From Flavobacteriales bacterium (GTDB taxonomy: Bacteria > Bacteroidota > Bacteroidia > Flavobacteriales_G > Salibacteraceae): a DNA stretch of 64,000 bases. The stretch spans positions 20,790-84,789 of the forward strand of contig DNTB01000066.1 of the NCBI GenBank assembly GCA_003499525.1, written 5' to 3'. A program made the translations under genes and the position numbers. Below, piece after piece: positions 43,767 through 53,314 of the stretch; positions within the stretch are counted from its first letter, which is position 1; each line of letters begins with the position of its first letter. Under the pieces are notes generated by a model. That model saw only the letters and a list, made by a program, of their open reading frames with translations, searched no databases and was not told where the DNA came from.

Positions 43767-46700
43767 ATGATAAGATATTTAGCCGCCATTGCTGGCATAG
43801 TATTATTAACAGCCTCTGCTTATCTGCTTACATCCAATCAAGAGAGTTCTTATTCACCGAGAAATTCAAAACAACTTATTGGCACCGGTTCAGAATATAA
43901 CACTTCCTTTTTTGATATAATGAGAAGTAATCCGGTCACAGGAAAGTTTGAAGTTCAGGACTATCTTGGATCTTTGGATCAGGTAAAATCAAGAAGCTAC
44001 AAACGCTCAGCCTTGAATCTTCAATGGACTTCTATGGGTCCGGATAACATCGGAGGAAGAACCAGGGCTATGCTGATCGACAAAGACAATCCAGATCTAT
44101 TGTGGGCGGGTTCTACAACAGGTGGTCTGTTCCGATCTACCAACGGTGGAAATAGTTGGGTTCATGTCAGCCTGGATTGGCCCACCCAAATTATTGGTAG
44201 CCTTGTTCAGGATGGCGATGGGGTGCTGTATGCAGGCTCAGGAAGTAATTTTAATGAAAATTTATATAGTGTTAGTTCAGGAGATCTTCCCGGACAGGGA
44301 ATATTTAGATCTACGGATAATGGAAGCACTTGGACACAATTGCAAGAAACAGTTCCCGATTTTATGACCCCAAATGATGGATGGAGTTATGTCAACCGAA
44401 TGGGAGTTTCAAAGTCGAAGAACTCCAATGGCGTTTACACCCTGTATGCTGCTACGGGAAATGGATTATGGGTTTCAGAGGACCGGGGAGACACGTGGAA
44501 TCAACCGTTTACAAATTTAGGGGGATTTCCATTTCAGGGTACAATTGAAGATGTGGTTGTTCTTAATGATGACCGGGTAATAGTTTCGTATAACAACTCG
44601 ATATACTACAGTTCTTCCGGAGCAGACAGTGGTTCATATGTTCCGGCCTCTACTCAACCTGTTTATCCTCTGAATTCCCTAAATCGAATGAGTATAAGGG
44701 AATGCCCTTTGGACAATAACATTGTATATGCTTTCGCCTCTTCATCGACTGGAGGAAATTCCGGTCAAGCTGGCCCTTTTGTTTTTCGTTCTGATGACCG
44801 AGGAGAGAATTGGTTTCAATTCCAACCGTTACCCCCGTCAGATATTATCGACCCAAATTTTACGACTAATTTTTATTTGGTTAATCCGGTGGAATACAAT
44901 CAGGCACTTTCAGTTTTTCCGAATAATTGTGATAGAATAGCATTAGGTGCGGTCGGTACATACCTTGTAGAGGGGTCTTGGATTAGTTGGCTCAGTATAA
45001 ATGAAGGTCTTGCACCTATACAGAAGTATGTTCATGCTGACAAGCATTTCTTTTTGCACAGTCAGCACGATGATGCGGTCATGTACATGGCACACGACGG
45101 AGGTATTTCAAGGAGCAACAATGCGACAACTCAGGCGGAATTCTTTGATGTGAATCGGAACTTCACCACAACTCAGTATTATGGTATTGCAACCTCTGCT
45201 GACGGTCAGGTCATTGGTGGAACACAGGATAATGGAACCCACTTGTTAAATCCCAGTGATCCATTATATCCCCGAAGCGGAACTCGAATTAATGGAGGAG
45301 ATGGTTTCGATTGCCAGGTTTCAACAATAGGTCCAATTGCTTTTGTTACATCTCAAAGAGGAGTTGTTGTAAAACTAACAGAAAGCGGTTCTGCAGACCT
45401 TATTAACGAAGGTGGTTCCGGTCCATTTTGGACCGTGGTTCGACTATGGGAGAATACCAGAGACTCTACCAGTAAAGATTCCCTTTACTTTATTGTGGAT
45501 ACCATTGATGCCCTCATAGGGACTGGAAACGGGAATAATACTTTGTTTGAAGGAGTGCACATCATCAATATAGCCGGGCGCGCTCAGCCAAACGGGCGGT
45601 TTGTGCCCGGAACTTTCCGATATGATGATGTTGTTCTGAATCAGCGGGCTACAGATAGAGATGCCAACGGTATTTTATATCAGGGCAATAAGCAGGTCGG
45701 AACGATCAATTACACGACGGGAGAATACTCAATTCGATGGGACGCTCCACCTACGGTAGGATCAGGTGTGAACGTTCATTATCAGGTAACCTTTGCAGCA
45801 GGTGATGAAGTTTTCATGAACAGTTCCAATCAGGATATTCCGTTATCCTATACTTTACCGACCAGTATCACAACTGGCGATACTGTTCCATTTGTCGATT
45901 CTGTTCAAACAATGCTGGTAGTCAATCTTCAAAATGGATTTTTGTTTACTAGAGATGCCTTAAAAACGTCGGCCACCTTTTCCTGGATTGAGGTTAGAAA
46001 TGCCCCTCCGGCAGTGGTCATGCCTATTGGGACGCCATTGTCTTTTGAGTTTTCGCGAGATGGTAAGTCTATGTTCGTCGGAAATACGCAGGGTGCGGTA
46101 TACAGGATTGACGGTATGGACAACCTTTATGAGGATGACGATAAGGTGGACCTTGTGGCTACGAGAATTTTTAGTGTGTCAGGTGGAGCTGCCTCCGGAC
46201 TGGCCCTGCATCCAACAGATGATGAGAAACTCTTGGTAACGGGAGGAGGTTATCGAAATGTAAACCATGTTTTCGAAATAAGTAATGCAATTTCTACCCA
46301 GTCATCAGCTCAGACCATCTCAAGAAATCTGCAGGGAGACCTCGAGGACTTTCCCGTGTATGATGGTGAATATAATATCAACAATCCGCAGCAGGTGCTT
46401 CTTGGGACGGAACTCGGAATTTACACATGTGATAATATAGATGCGGGCACCATCACGTGGAGTTTTGACGCTCCGGAAATCGGACGTACTGTTGTAACAG
46501 ATCTTGTTCAGCAAAAACTTCCATTCAATGAGGCTTCCAACTATGGAATGTTCTATGCTGGTACCTGGGGACGCGGAATATGGTCAACGGACAATCTGGT
46601 CGGGATAGAAGATGAAGACAACTTTGATTTCGGCACCTTTGGTGAGGACGAAATTGGAATGTCGGTATATCCGAATCCCGTTACAACCAATGTTTTATCG

Positions 46701-46904
46701 TTTGACCTCGTGGGGCCGCAAGGAGAATTTGAGGCTACTATACTGGATCTTCAGGGAAGAACTGTAAAGCAGAAAAGGGCATTTGCAGTAGAAGGAGAAC
46801 AACGAATTGAATTAGGAATTGCCGACCTTGTAAACGGAACCTATTTTCTTACCGTTACCAAAGGGGGAAAAACCAAGACAGGTAAATTTGTAGTCGTTCG
46901 TTAA
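43767..46904 (+). CDS. T9SS-secreted BNR/Asp-box repeat protein
   Basis: A 1045-residue exported protein with a signal segment (1-23), a beta-propeller of the sortilin/glycosyl hydrolase BNR type, and a type A sorting domain at the end (about 965-1045: VYPNPVTTNVLSFDL, ILDLQGRTVKQKR, NGTYFLTVTKGGKTKTGKF). At least four Asp-box motifs S-x-D/N-x-G-x-x-W are seen in the N-terminal third (near 124-131, 182-189, 237-244, and again further on as SDDRGENW). Asp boxes mark propeller folds found in sialidases and in adhesins; no catalytic residues can be assigned, so enzyme activity is open. Transported by T9SS and probably anchored at the surface. Confidence 0.9.
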   Translation: MIRYLAAIAGIVLLTASAYLLTSNQESSYSPRNSKQLIGTGSEYNTSFFDIMRSNPVTGKFEVQDYLGSLDQVKSRSYKRSALNLQWTSMGPDNIGGRTRAMLIDKDNPDLLWAGSTTGGLFRSTNGGNSWVHVSLDWPTQIIGSLVQDGDGVLYAGSGSNFNENLYSVSSGDLPGQGIFRSTDNGSTWTQLQETVPDFMTPNDGWSYVNRMGVSKSKNSNGVYTLYAATGNGLWVSEDRGDTWNQPFTNLGGFPFQGTIEDVVVLNDDRVIVSYNNSIYYSSSGADSGSYVPASTQPVYPLNSLNRMSIRECPLDNNIVYAFASSSTGGNSGQAGPFVFRSDDRGENWFQFQPLPPSDIIDPNFTTNFYLVNPVEYNQALSVFPNNCDRIALGAVGTYLVEGSWISWLSINEGLAPIQKYVHADKHFFLHSQHDDAVMYMAHDGGISRSNNATTQAEFFDVNRNFTTTQYYGIATSADGQVIGGTQDNGTHLLNPSDPLYPRSGTRINGGDGFDCQVSTIGPIAFVTSQRGVVVKLTESGSADLINEGGSGPFWTVVRLWENTRDSTSKDSLYFIVDTIDALIGTGNGNNTLFEGVHIINIAGRAQPNGRFVPGTFRYDDVVLNQRATDRDANGILYQGNKQVGTINYTTGEYSIRWDAPPTVGSGVNVHYQVTFAAGDEVFMNSSNQDIPLSYTLPTSITTGDTVPFVDSVQTMLVVNLQNGFLFTRDALKTSATFSWIEVRNAPPAVVMPIGTPLSFEFSRDGKSMFVGNTQGAVYRIDGMDNLYEDDDKVDLVATRIFSVSGGAASGLALHPTDDEKLLVTGGGYRNVNHVFEISNAISTQSSAQTISRNLQGDLEDFPVYDGEYNINNPQQVLLGTELGIYTCDNIDAGTITWSFDAPEIGRTVVTDLVQQKLPFNEASNYGMFYAGTWGRGIWSTDNLVGIEDEDNFDFGTFGEDEIGMSVYPNPVTTNVLSFDLVGPQGEFEATILDLQGRTVKQKRAFAVEGEQRIELGIADLVNGTYFLTVTKGGKTKTGKFVVVR

Positions 46905-46923
46905 GAAAAAACGAGATAAACTT

Positions 46924-46948
46924 AAAGGGGCTTTCGGCCCCTTTTTTT
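46924..46948. terminator. Bidirectional terminator between converging genes
   Basis: AAAGGGGC (46924-46931) pairs with GCCCCTTT (46937-46944) across a 5-base loop, with a T tract to 46948 on the plus strand and A residues upstream that act as a T tract on the minus strand. It serves the BNR gene and the TlpA-like gene whose stop lies at 46947-46949. Confidence 0.88.
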
Positions 46949-48080
46949 ATGAATTTAAGAGTTCGGATAAGCGTTCCCGCAAAGCTGCTCCTCTGAGGTT
47001 TTTATCGATGATAATTCCGTTTGGATCAATCAGAAAAGTGGCCGGAATACTCTGGACTCCGTATTTAGCTGCCGCCTCAGATTGCCATCCTTTTAGATCG
47101 CTAACCTGCATCCATGTGATTCCGTCATCAGCAATAGCTTTTACCCAGGCCTGCCTGTCTTTGTCAAGCGATACACCAAAAATCTCAAACCCCTTGCTTT
47201 TAAAATCTGAATAGACTGAGACAACATTTGGGTTTTCAATTCTGCAAGGCTTACACCAGGAAGCCCAAAAATCTATCAGCACATAACTGCCTTTTAACTC
47301 CGATAGAGATCTCAGATTGCCATCTGGATCAGAATAGGTAAGATCTGGAGCCGCTGAACCCACTTTACCAAGGCGCAAAGTAGCCACTCTATCATGAAAA
47401 TCCGGATAAAACTCAAAGTGCGGATGCTCGACACCCAAAGCACTATCAACCATCAATAGATGTCTCTCATCTGTTTCAAAACTCAGCTGAGTGGCACAGA
47501 TGTATGAAGCGATTGACCCCGGATGCTCGTCAATAAATGCTTTAAGATGATTGGTATAAGTTTCTATTGTGGCAATGCGGTCATTAATGATTACAGCATA
47601 TTTACTCTTGTCCTGCATGCTTTGAGCATTTTCCATAGCAATTCTCAGGCTGTCCATCTTTTTGTAATACACTGATTGATGAGTGCTTAGATTGCTGAGG
47701 AAAACCGATTCACCAGACCCGCGAATGTCATAGTCAGAAGTTATGTTGTCCGCATCTGCATATACTTCTACCTGATCTCCGGTATCCAGAATAAGAGGGA
47801 TTTGAGTCTTGTGGTTAAACACTATTCTATAAATACCTTCCTGTGGCAATTCGGTTCTAAAAGCAAAGTCACCATTTTCATTAATTTGAGCAGTATCGAC
47901 TGGAAAAGTCCCACCGTTAGTGACATAGTCCAGCGTTATTTCCCGGGGTTCCAGGTTCTCAATGGAACCCTTTACCATGATTTCACCTTCATTCAATTCG
48001 ACACCTACATCGGAAGTTGTATCACAAGAGAAGAGGATGAAAGAAAGAACAAATGCAGATAATAGTCTGGTGCTAATCAT
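46947..48080 (-). CDS. TlpA-like lipoprotein with DUF4369 domain
   Basis: A 377-residue lipoprotein (lipobox ILFSC, Cys19) with an N-terminal DUF4369 beta domain (about 30-130), a helical linker and a C-terminal thioredoxin fold (about 245-377) with WCKPC at 275-279 and the cis-Pro loop QSIPATF. This architecture is frequent in Bacteroidota periplasmic thiol oxidoreductases of unknown client. Its thioredoxin domain is the closest relative in the window of the one at 4008-4598, but the active site has Lys in place of Gly (CKPC against CGPC), so redox potential may differ. Overlaps gatB by 8 bp. Confidence 0.9.
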   Translation of the reverse strand: MISTRLLSAFVLSFILFSCDTTSDVGVELNEGEIMVKGSIENLEPREITLDYVTNGGTFPVDTAQINENGDFAFRTELPQEGIYRIVFNHKTQIPLILDTGDQVEVYADADNITSDYDIRGSGESVFLSNLSTHQSVYYKKMDSLRIAMENAQSMQDKSKYAVIINDRIATIETYTNHLKAFIDEHPGSIASYICATQLSFETDERHLLMVDSALGVEHPHFEFYPDFHDRVATLRLGKVGSAAPDLTYSDPDGNLRSLSELKGSYVLIDFWASWCKPCRIENPNVVSVYSDFKSKGFEIFGVSLDKDRQAWVKAIADDGITWMQVSDLKGWQSEAAAKYGVQSIPATFLIDPNGIIIDKNLRGAALRERLSELLNS

Positions 48081-49515
48081 TTTGTGTAAGTTTTAATAAA
48101 ATTTTTCTACTGATATTCGGATCGGCTTTTCCTCGGGTTTTCTTCATTATTTGTCCCATGAAAAAGCCAACCAGTTTCATGTCGCCATTTGCCAGTCGAT
48201 CATTTTCTTCCGGGTTTTCCTGCAACGCTTCTAAAATGATGTTCTCAAGATCCTGAGCCGAACTCTGTTGGATGAGGTCTAACTTCGTTGCTGCTTCTTC
48301 TGGAACATTATCCGGATTATCCAACAAGTACTCCCAGAGTTTTCCGGAGGCTGCGGAGTGGCTGACTTTTCCGTCCTTGATGAGTTTGAGAATTGCAGCT
48401 ATTTGACCGGCATTTAAAGGAAGGTCTTTGATGGAAATGGCATTTTGATTGAGATATGATCGAACCGGACCCATTAACCAATTGGCCACCGCTTTGTAAT
48501 CTGAGATAGATTTTACGATATCGAAATAAAACTCAGAATTGGCTCTGGATTCTCCAATGACACTTGCATCATAGGTGCTAAGCCCGTGTTCTTTGGTCAT
48601 AATTCGGTGGATCTCATCTGGAAGTAATGGAATTTGTTTTTGAATGGATTGGATCATATCACTATCTACCAATACAGGGGTTAAATCTGGTTCTGTAAAA
48701 TACCTGTAGTCATTGGATTCTTCCTTGCTCCTCATCCCAAAGGTCGTACCCGTAGTAGCGTCAAAAGTTCTGGTCTCGTGGTCGATTTTTCCACCTTGCT
48801 CAAGCAACTGCTGTTGTCTTTTGGCTTCAAACTCAATGGCCTTTCTTACATTTCGCATAGAGTTCATATTTTTAACCTCCACTTTCTGGCCAAGCTTTTT
48901 GGTTCCTCTGGGTTTGATACTGATGTTGGCATCGCATCGCAATGAACCCTCTTCCATATTTCCATCACTGATTCCGAGGTGGCGAACTAACTTTCTGATT
49001 TTCATTAAATAAGCATATGCTTCTTCTCCAGAAGTGATGTCCGGCATGGAGACAATCTCAAGCAGAGGTACACCGGCCCGGTTTAAATCTATTAGTGTAA
49101 AATATGGATCCTGATCATGAATACTCTTTCCGGAATCTTCCTCAATCTGGATATGACTTATCCGTACTGTTTTTTCCGATATTCCTTCCAGCTCCAACAA
49201 TATTTCTCCACCCGTGCAAATAGGGGTGTCATACTGAGTTATTTGATATCCTTTAGGCAAGTCGGCATAGAAATAGTTCTTTCTGCTGAATTTGTTGAAT
49301 TCTGTGATTTTACTTCCACAGGCTAAACCCAACATGATGGCAAATTGCACTGAATTCTCATTCAGCTGGGGAAGAGTACCAGGGTGTCCGAGGGAAACAG
49401 GACTGATGTTGGAGTTAGGGCTGTCGCCATAGCGATTAACATCTGATGAAAATGCTTTCGTATTGGTATTTAGTTGCAAATGGACTTCGAGTCCAACGGT
49501 AAGATCATATTCCAC
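48073..49515 (-). CDS. gatB: Asp-tRNA(Asn)/Glu-tRNA(Gln) amidotransferase subunit B
   Basis: GatB activates misacylated Glu-tRNA(Gln) or Asp-tRNA(Asn) by phosphorylation so that ammonia from GatA can amidate it. The 480-residue protein starts MEYDLTVGLEVHLQLNTNTK and has the signature region with DLNRAGVPLLEIVSMPDI and the GSLRCDANISI block, then a C-terminal YqeY-like tail (GFFMGQIMKKTRGKADPNIS). gatA and gatC are not in the window. Lies 27 bp after PNP and overlaps the TlpA-like gene. Confidence 0.97.
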   Translation of the reverse strand: MEYDLTVGLEVHLQLNTNTKAFSSDVNRYGDSPNSNISPVSLGHPGTLPQLNENSVQFAIMLGLACGSKITEFNKFSRKNYFYADLPKGYQITQYDTPICTGGEILLELEGISEKTVRISHIQIEEDSGKSIHDQDPYFTLIDLNRAGVPLLEIVSMPDITSGEEAYAYLMKIRKLVRHLGISDGNMEEGSLRCDANISIKPRGTKKLGQKVEVKNMNSMRNVRKAIEFEAKRQQQLLEQGGKIDHETRTFDATTGTTFGMRSKEESNDYRYFTEPDLTPVLVDSDMIQSIQKQIPLLPDEIHRIMTKEHGLSTYDASVIGESRANSEFYFDIVKSISDYKAVANWLMGPVRSYLNQNAISIKDLPLNAGQIAAILKLIKDGKVSHSAASGKLWEYLLDNPDNVPEEAATKLDLIQQSSAQDLENIILEALQENPEENDRLANGDMKLVGFFMGQIMKKTRGKADPNISRKILLKLTQND

Positions 49516-49542
49516 TTATTCGGAAATTTTTAGAAGGCAAAA

Positions 49543-50349
49543 TTAGCTATTCGTTTCGATCATCTTAAGGAGAATTTTTCCGAGTATCTTACCTGTTTTT
49601 GCGGCTACTTCAAGAACATTTTCATGAGAAACTTCTTCAATTTGGCCGGGAGTACCGAGATCAGTGATTACAGAAGCACCAAAACACTCCATTCCTGCGT
49701 GTCTTGCAGCAATTACTTCAGGAACAATGGACATACCTACTGCGTCTGCCCCAATTAACCTTAAATATTTGTACTCTGCAGGTGTCTCAAAGCAGGGCCC
49801 TGTAACACAGGAGTATACTCCGGTTTGTACGCTAACATTCATGGACTCCGCAATGCTTAGAGCTTTTTTTATGAGACGGGGGCTATATGCCATACTCATA
49901 TCCGGAAAGCGCGGCCCTAATTCATCATCATTTGGTCCTATTAATGGATTTGTGGGTAAGAGATTAATATGATCGGTGATGATCATGATATCGCCGATTT
50001 GATATTCTTCATTTACACCACCAGTTGCATTGGTCAGGTAGAGCTGGTTTACACCCAACTTGGCCATGAGCCTTATAGGCAATGCAAGCTGCGTCATTTC
50101 CAGGCCCTCATAATAGTGGAAGCGACCATTTTGAATCAATCCTTTTCTTGACCCTATTTGAGAAACAACAAACTCCCCTTTATGACCAATGACTGTTGAA
50201 ACAGGAAACTCAGGGATTTCCGCATAAGCTATGCGATCAATAACCTTGGTCTGCTCGGTCAATTTCCCAAGTCCGCTTCCAAGAACCAGTCCAAAATCTA
50301 GTTTGTAGTCTACAAATCTCTTCCTAAGAAAATCAAATGATGCTTTCAT
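49543..50349 (-). CDS. Purine-nucleoside phosphorylase
   Basis: Trimeric-type PNP that cleaves inosine or guanosine to base and ribose 1-phosphate for purine salvage. Visible features are the phosphate loop VLGSGLGKLT near the N-terminus, GHKGEF, GRFHYYEG, YLTNATGGVNEEYQIGDIMI and the base-binding region GADAVGMSIVPEVIAARHAG. I use ATG 50349 (MKASFDFLRKRF), giving 268 residues; ATG 50367 and TTG 50370 upstream are alternatives. The start lies within the 3' end of lpxK, so translation is coupled. Confidence 0.95.
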   Translation of the reverse strand: MKASFDFLRKRFVDYKLDFGLVLGSGLGKLTEQTKVIDRIAYAEIPEFPVSTVIGHKGEFVVSQIGSRKGLIQNGRFHYYEGLEMTQLALPIRLMAKLGVNQLYLTNATGGVNEEYQIGDIMIITDHINLLPTNPLIGPNDDELGPRFPDMSMAYSPRLIKKALSIAESMNVSVQTGVYSCVTGPCFETPAEYKYLRLIGADAVGMSIVPEVIAARHAGMECFGASVITDLGTPGQIEEVSHENVLEVAAKTGKILGKILLKMIETNS

Positions 50350-51379
50350 TAGATTTAATTTTATCATCAATAACCTTTCTCAAATCTTTCTCACCACCAT
50401 CTAAAAATTCAACTTCTATGGTTTGAACTACCCAATGCTTTTTGTATTCTGCAGAGAGTAGTGGTTCAATTTTGACCCAATCCTTTTCGGTAGTAACAAT
50501 AAGTGTATTGTCGGGGGCATTAGAATGAGTGTGATGGATTTTGTGAAGGTCCTGACTACTAAATGGGTGATGATCTCTGAATTCAAAATGGTGCTCGATA
50601 TTGTATAGACCGGAAAGATGGTTTTTTAATCCTTTTGCATTGGCAATTCCTGTAACTAGAATAATGTTAATCCTCGTATCTGCCTGATCATTCGCATTAA
50701 TGCTCTGCTGTAAACTGTTGTATTTCAATATGCTGAATAAGACCTTTTGGTTCCGGAAAGGTCTCAACTTTTCTTTTATTCCTTCCATTTCCGCTTTGTC
50801 AATATCCGGAGGGCATTTTGTAACGATGATGAGGTCAGCTCTTTTTCTGCCACTTATAAATTCTCTCAAATTGCCAGTAGGAAGCATAAGATCGTTATAG
50901 TAAGGCTGAGCATAAGTTGTAAGAAGAATCTCGATATTTCCTATGATTCTTCTCTGTTGAAATGCGTCATCCAGTATGATGAGATCAAGTGTAGATCCCT
51001 GAGTTATGTTTTCTATTCCAACCTTTCGGTCTTCACACACTGCTATTTCGACTCCGGGAACGTTATTGTAAAGAAGTAGTGGTTCATCCCCTATCTCTGA
51101 AGCTTTGCTGTTTGCGTTAGCCTTGATAAAGCCCCTTGTTTTTCTTCGATACCCCCTGCTTAGTATACCGACCTTTTTTGATTGCGGCATTGAGGTGGCC
51201 AGATATTGGGTCATGGGTGTTTTGCCGGTTCCTCCTGTATTTAAGTTTCCCACTTTTATAATAGGTATAGGAAAACTGTGGGATTGGATGTACCCCAAAT
51301 TGTACAGGTAGTTTCTGATACCTGTAACTATGCCGTAGATAAATGCAAATGGAAAGAGCAGAAACCGAATTATGCGCAT
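50333..51379 (-). CDS. lpxK: Tetraacyldisaccharide 4'-kinase
   Basis: Phosphorylates the lipid A precursor at the 4' position in the inner membrane, so this cell makes lipid A. The N-terminus is hydrophobic (MRIIRFLLFPFAFIYG), and the Walker A is NTGGTGKTP (residues 47-55). Other blocks are SRGYRRKTRGF, LDDAFQQRRI and TTEKDWVKI. I start at ATG 51379; two upstream TTG codons would add MLT. 348 residues. First gene of the minus-strand set lpxK-PNP-gatB-TlpA, divergent from the Nif3-like gene. Confidence 0.95.
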   Translation of the reverse strand: MRIIRFLLFPFAFIYGIVTGIRNYLYNLGYIQSHSFPIPIIKVGNLNTGGTGKTPMTQYLATSMPQSKKVGILSRGYRRKTRGFIKANANSKASEIGDEPLLLYNNVPGVEIAVCEDRKVGIENITQGSTLDLIILDDAFQQRRIIGNIEILLTTYAQPYYNDLMLPTGNLREFISGRKRADLIIVTKCPPDIDKAEMEGIKEKLRPFRNQKVLFSILKYNSLQQSINANDQADTRINIILVTGIANAKGLKNHLSGLYNIEHHFEFRDHHPFSSQDLHKIHHTHSNAPDNTLIVTTEKDWVKIEPLLSAEYKKHWVVQTIEVEFLDGGEKDLRKVIDDKIKSNESII

Positions 51380-51427
51380 CGTCAACAAAGTAATAATATT
51401 GGCTAAGAAACTATTGAACCAGGAACG

Positions 51428-52522
51428 ATGAAACTTAAAGAGTTAGTTGCAATATTCAATCAATTTGCTCCTATGATTTATCAGGAGGCCTATGACAACA
51501 CAGGGATACAGATTGGGGAGCCTGAAAAAGAGATTCAAGCCGCGCTGCTTAGTCTTGATGTTACAGAAGAGGTAATACAGGAAGCAATTGAAAAAAAGTG
51601 CAACCTGATTATTACGCATCACCCTTTATTATTTCGGGGTTTGAAAAGAATATCTGGCTCATCGATGCAGGAGCGCATAGTATTACAGGCTATTAGAAAT
51701 GACATAATGATCTATTCGGCCCATACCAATCTGGATGCAATAGCTGGTGGGGTAAATGGCGAAATTGCCGATCGTTTGGGACTGAGAGAAACAAAAATTC
51801 TAAGGGCCAAGGAGAATACACTTAAAAAGCTAATTACATTCTGTCCGCCGGATTATATCGATTCCATCAGAGATTCTTTATCCTTAACTGGAGCTGGAAG
51901 GATAGGAAATTATGACTCCTGCAGTTTTACCGTAAGTGGAACCGGCACATTCAAGCCTCTTCCGGGAAGTGAACCATTTAAAGGTCAACATGATAAACTG
52001 GCAAGAGAAAAGGAGGTAAAGCTCGAGATGATTTTTCCATCACATCTGCAGAATAGAATAATAACGGAATTAAAAAGTGTACATCCATATGAAGAGGTTG
52101 CATTCGATATTATTCAACTGTCCAATACCAATCCTGAGATAGGTTCTGGAATAATCGGAAACCTGAAGGCTCCTATGAAAACGACTGACTTTATGGATAT
52201 GGTTAAACTGACATTTAAAGCCCCTGTAATTCGCCATACTGATTTGCACAAAGATGAAATTGAAACTGTAGCACTATGTGGTGGTAGTGGTAGCTTTCTC
52301 CTAAGTGATGCCATTCAACAGAAAGCTGATGTTTTTCTTAGTTCTGATTTCAAATATCACGACTTTTTCGGGAGCGAAGGAAAAATCACTATTCTGGATA
52401 TTGGCCATTATGAAAGTGAACAGTTTACAACATCAGTAATAGCGAGATTATTAAAGCAAAATTTGGCTACCTTTGCCGTCCATTTTTCCAAAGTCAACAC
52501 CAATCCTGTAAATTATTATTAA
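51428..52522 (+). CDS. Nif3-like dinuclear metal-centre protein (DUF34/YbgI family)
   Basis: A 364-residue member of the widespread Nif3/YbgI/YqfO family, toroidal hexamers with a two-metal site. Metal ligands are seen in ITHHPLLF (near residues 62-65), HTNLDA (near 99) and DIGHYESEQF (near 333-337). Between them is the insert domain (about 125-230) of the long YqfO type. The family's role is disputed (GTP cyclohydrolase-like activity or metal insertion have been proposed), so I do not assign one. Followed 4 bp later by the DUF164 gene; the two often occur together in Bacteroidota. Confidence 0.92.
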   Translation: MKLKELVAIFNQFAPMIYQEAYDNTGIQIGEPEKEIQAALLSLDVTEEVIQEAIEKKCNLIITHHPLLFRGLKRISGSSMQERIVLQAIRNDIMIYSAHTNLDAIAGGVNGEIADRLGLRETKILRAKENTLKKLITFCPPDYIDSIRDSLSLTGAGRIGNYDSCSFTVSGTGTFKPLPGSEPFKGQHDKLAREKEVKLEMIFPSHLQNRIITELKSVHPYEEVAFDIIQLSNTNPEIGSGIIGNLKAPMKTTDFMDMVKLTFKAPVIRHTDLHKDEIETVALCGGSGSFLLSDAIQQKADVFLSSDFKYHDFFGSEGKITILDIGHYESEQFTTSVIARLLKQNLATFAVHFSKVNTNPVNYY

Positions 52523-52526
52523 TCAG

Positions 52527-53312
52527 ATGGCAAAAAAAACAGTAGACCCAAAAACCATGTCAGTTGAAGCCAAGTTGAGAGCTCTCTTTAGACTACAACT
52601 AATTGATTCTGAAATAGATAAGATTAGAACTATTCGGGGAGAACTCCCATTGCAAATTCAGGATCTCGAAGACGAAATTGCCGGGTTGTCTACCAGGATA
52701 GGAAAAATGAAAGGGGATATCGATGAGTTGAATCAGTCCATCTCGGATAAGAAAAACCTCATTAAGGAGTCCCTTGAGATGATTAAGAAATATGAATCTC
52801 AGCAAAAAAACGTCCGCAATAACAGAGAGTTTGACTCATTGAACAAAGAGATTGAATATCAAACTCTGGAAATTCAACTGGCTGAAAAGCGAATTAAAGA
52901 AGCACAGGCTAAGATTGAGTCAAAAAATGAAATTCTAGCATTGGCAGAAGCGGAGCTTGGTGAAAAAGAATCAGAACTCAAGCATAAAAATGAGGAGCTG
53001 GACGGAATCGTTAAAGAGACAGAGAAAGAAGAGAAAAAACTCATTAAAGCTTCATCTGACGCAGAAAAGCATATAGAAGACCGTCTTCTTACGGCTTACA
53101 AGAGAATTAGGAATAAGGTAAAAAATGGTCTGGCTGTGGTATCTATTGAGAGAGACTCGGCGGGAGGATCATACATTCAAATTCCACCTCAAAGAATCCT
53201 TGACATTGGAGCAAGGAAAAAGGTTATCGTTGACGAACACAGTGGCAGAATACTTGTAGATCAGCAGCTTGCCATTGAAGAATCTGAAAAGTTCGCCGAA
53301 TTAATTAAGTAA
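52527..53312 (+). CDS. Coiled-coil DUF164/CT398-like protein without zinc ligands
   Basis: A 261-residue protein with a long coiled-coil hairpin (residues 20-185: LQDLEDEIAGLSTRIGKMKG, EIEYQTLEIQLAEKRIKEAQ) and a short C-terminal region related to the C4 zinc ribbon of CT398-type proteins. The usual CxxC pairs are replaced: RDSAGGSYIQIPPQ and DEHSGRILVDQQ carry no Cys. The fold may survive without zinc, as I recall for other Bacteroidota homologs. Function unknown; it is paired with the Nif3-like gene in an operon. Its stop codon is 2 bp from the end of the converging lipoprotein gene. Confidence 0.85.
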   Translation: MAKKTVDPKTMSVEAKLRALFRLQLIDSEIDKIRTIRGELPLQIQDLEDEIAGLSTRIGKMKGDIDELNQSISDKKNLIKESLEMIKKYESQQKNVRNNREFDSLNKEIEYQTLEIQLAEKRIKEAQAKIESKNEILALAEAELGEKESELKHKNEELDGIVKETEKEEKKLIKASSDAEKHIEDRLLTAYKRIRNKVKNGLAVVSIERDSAGGSYIQIPPQRILDIGARKKVIVDEHSGRILVDQQLAIEESEKFAELIK

Positions 53313-53314
53313 TA

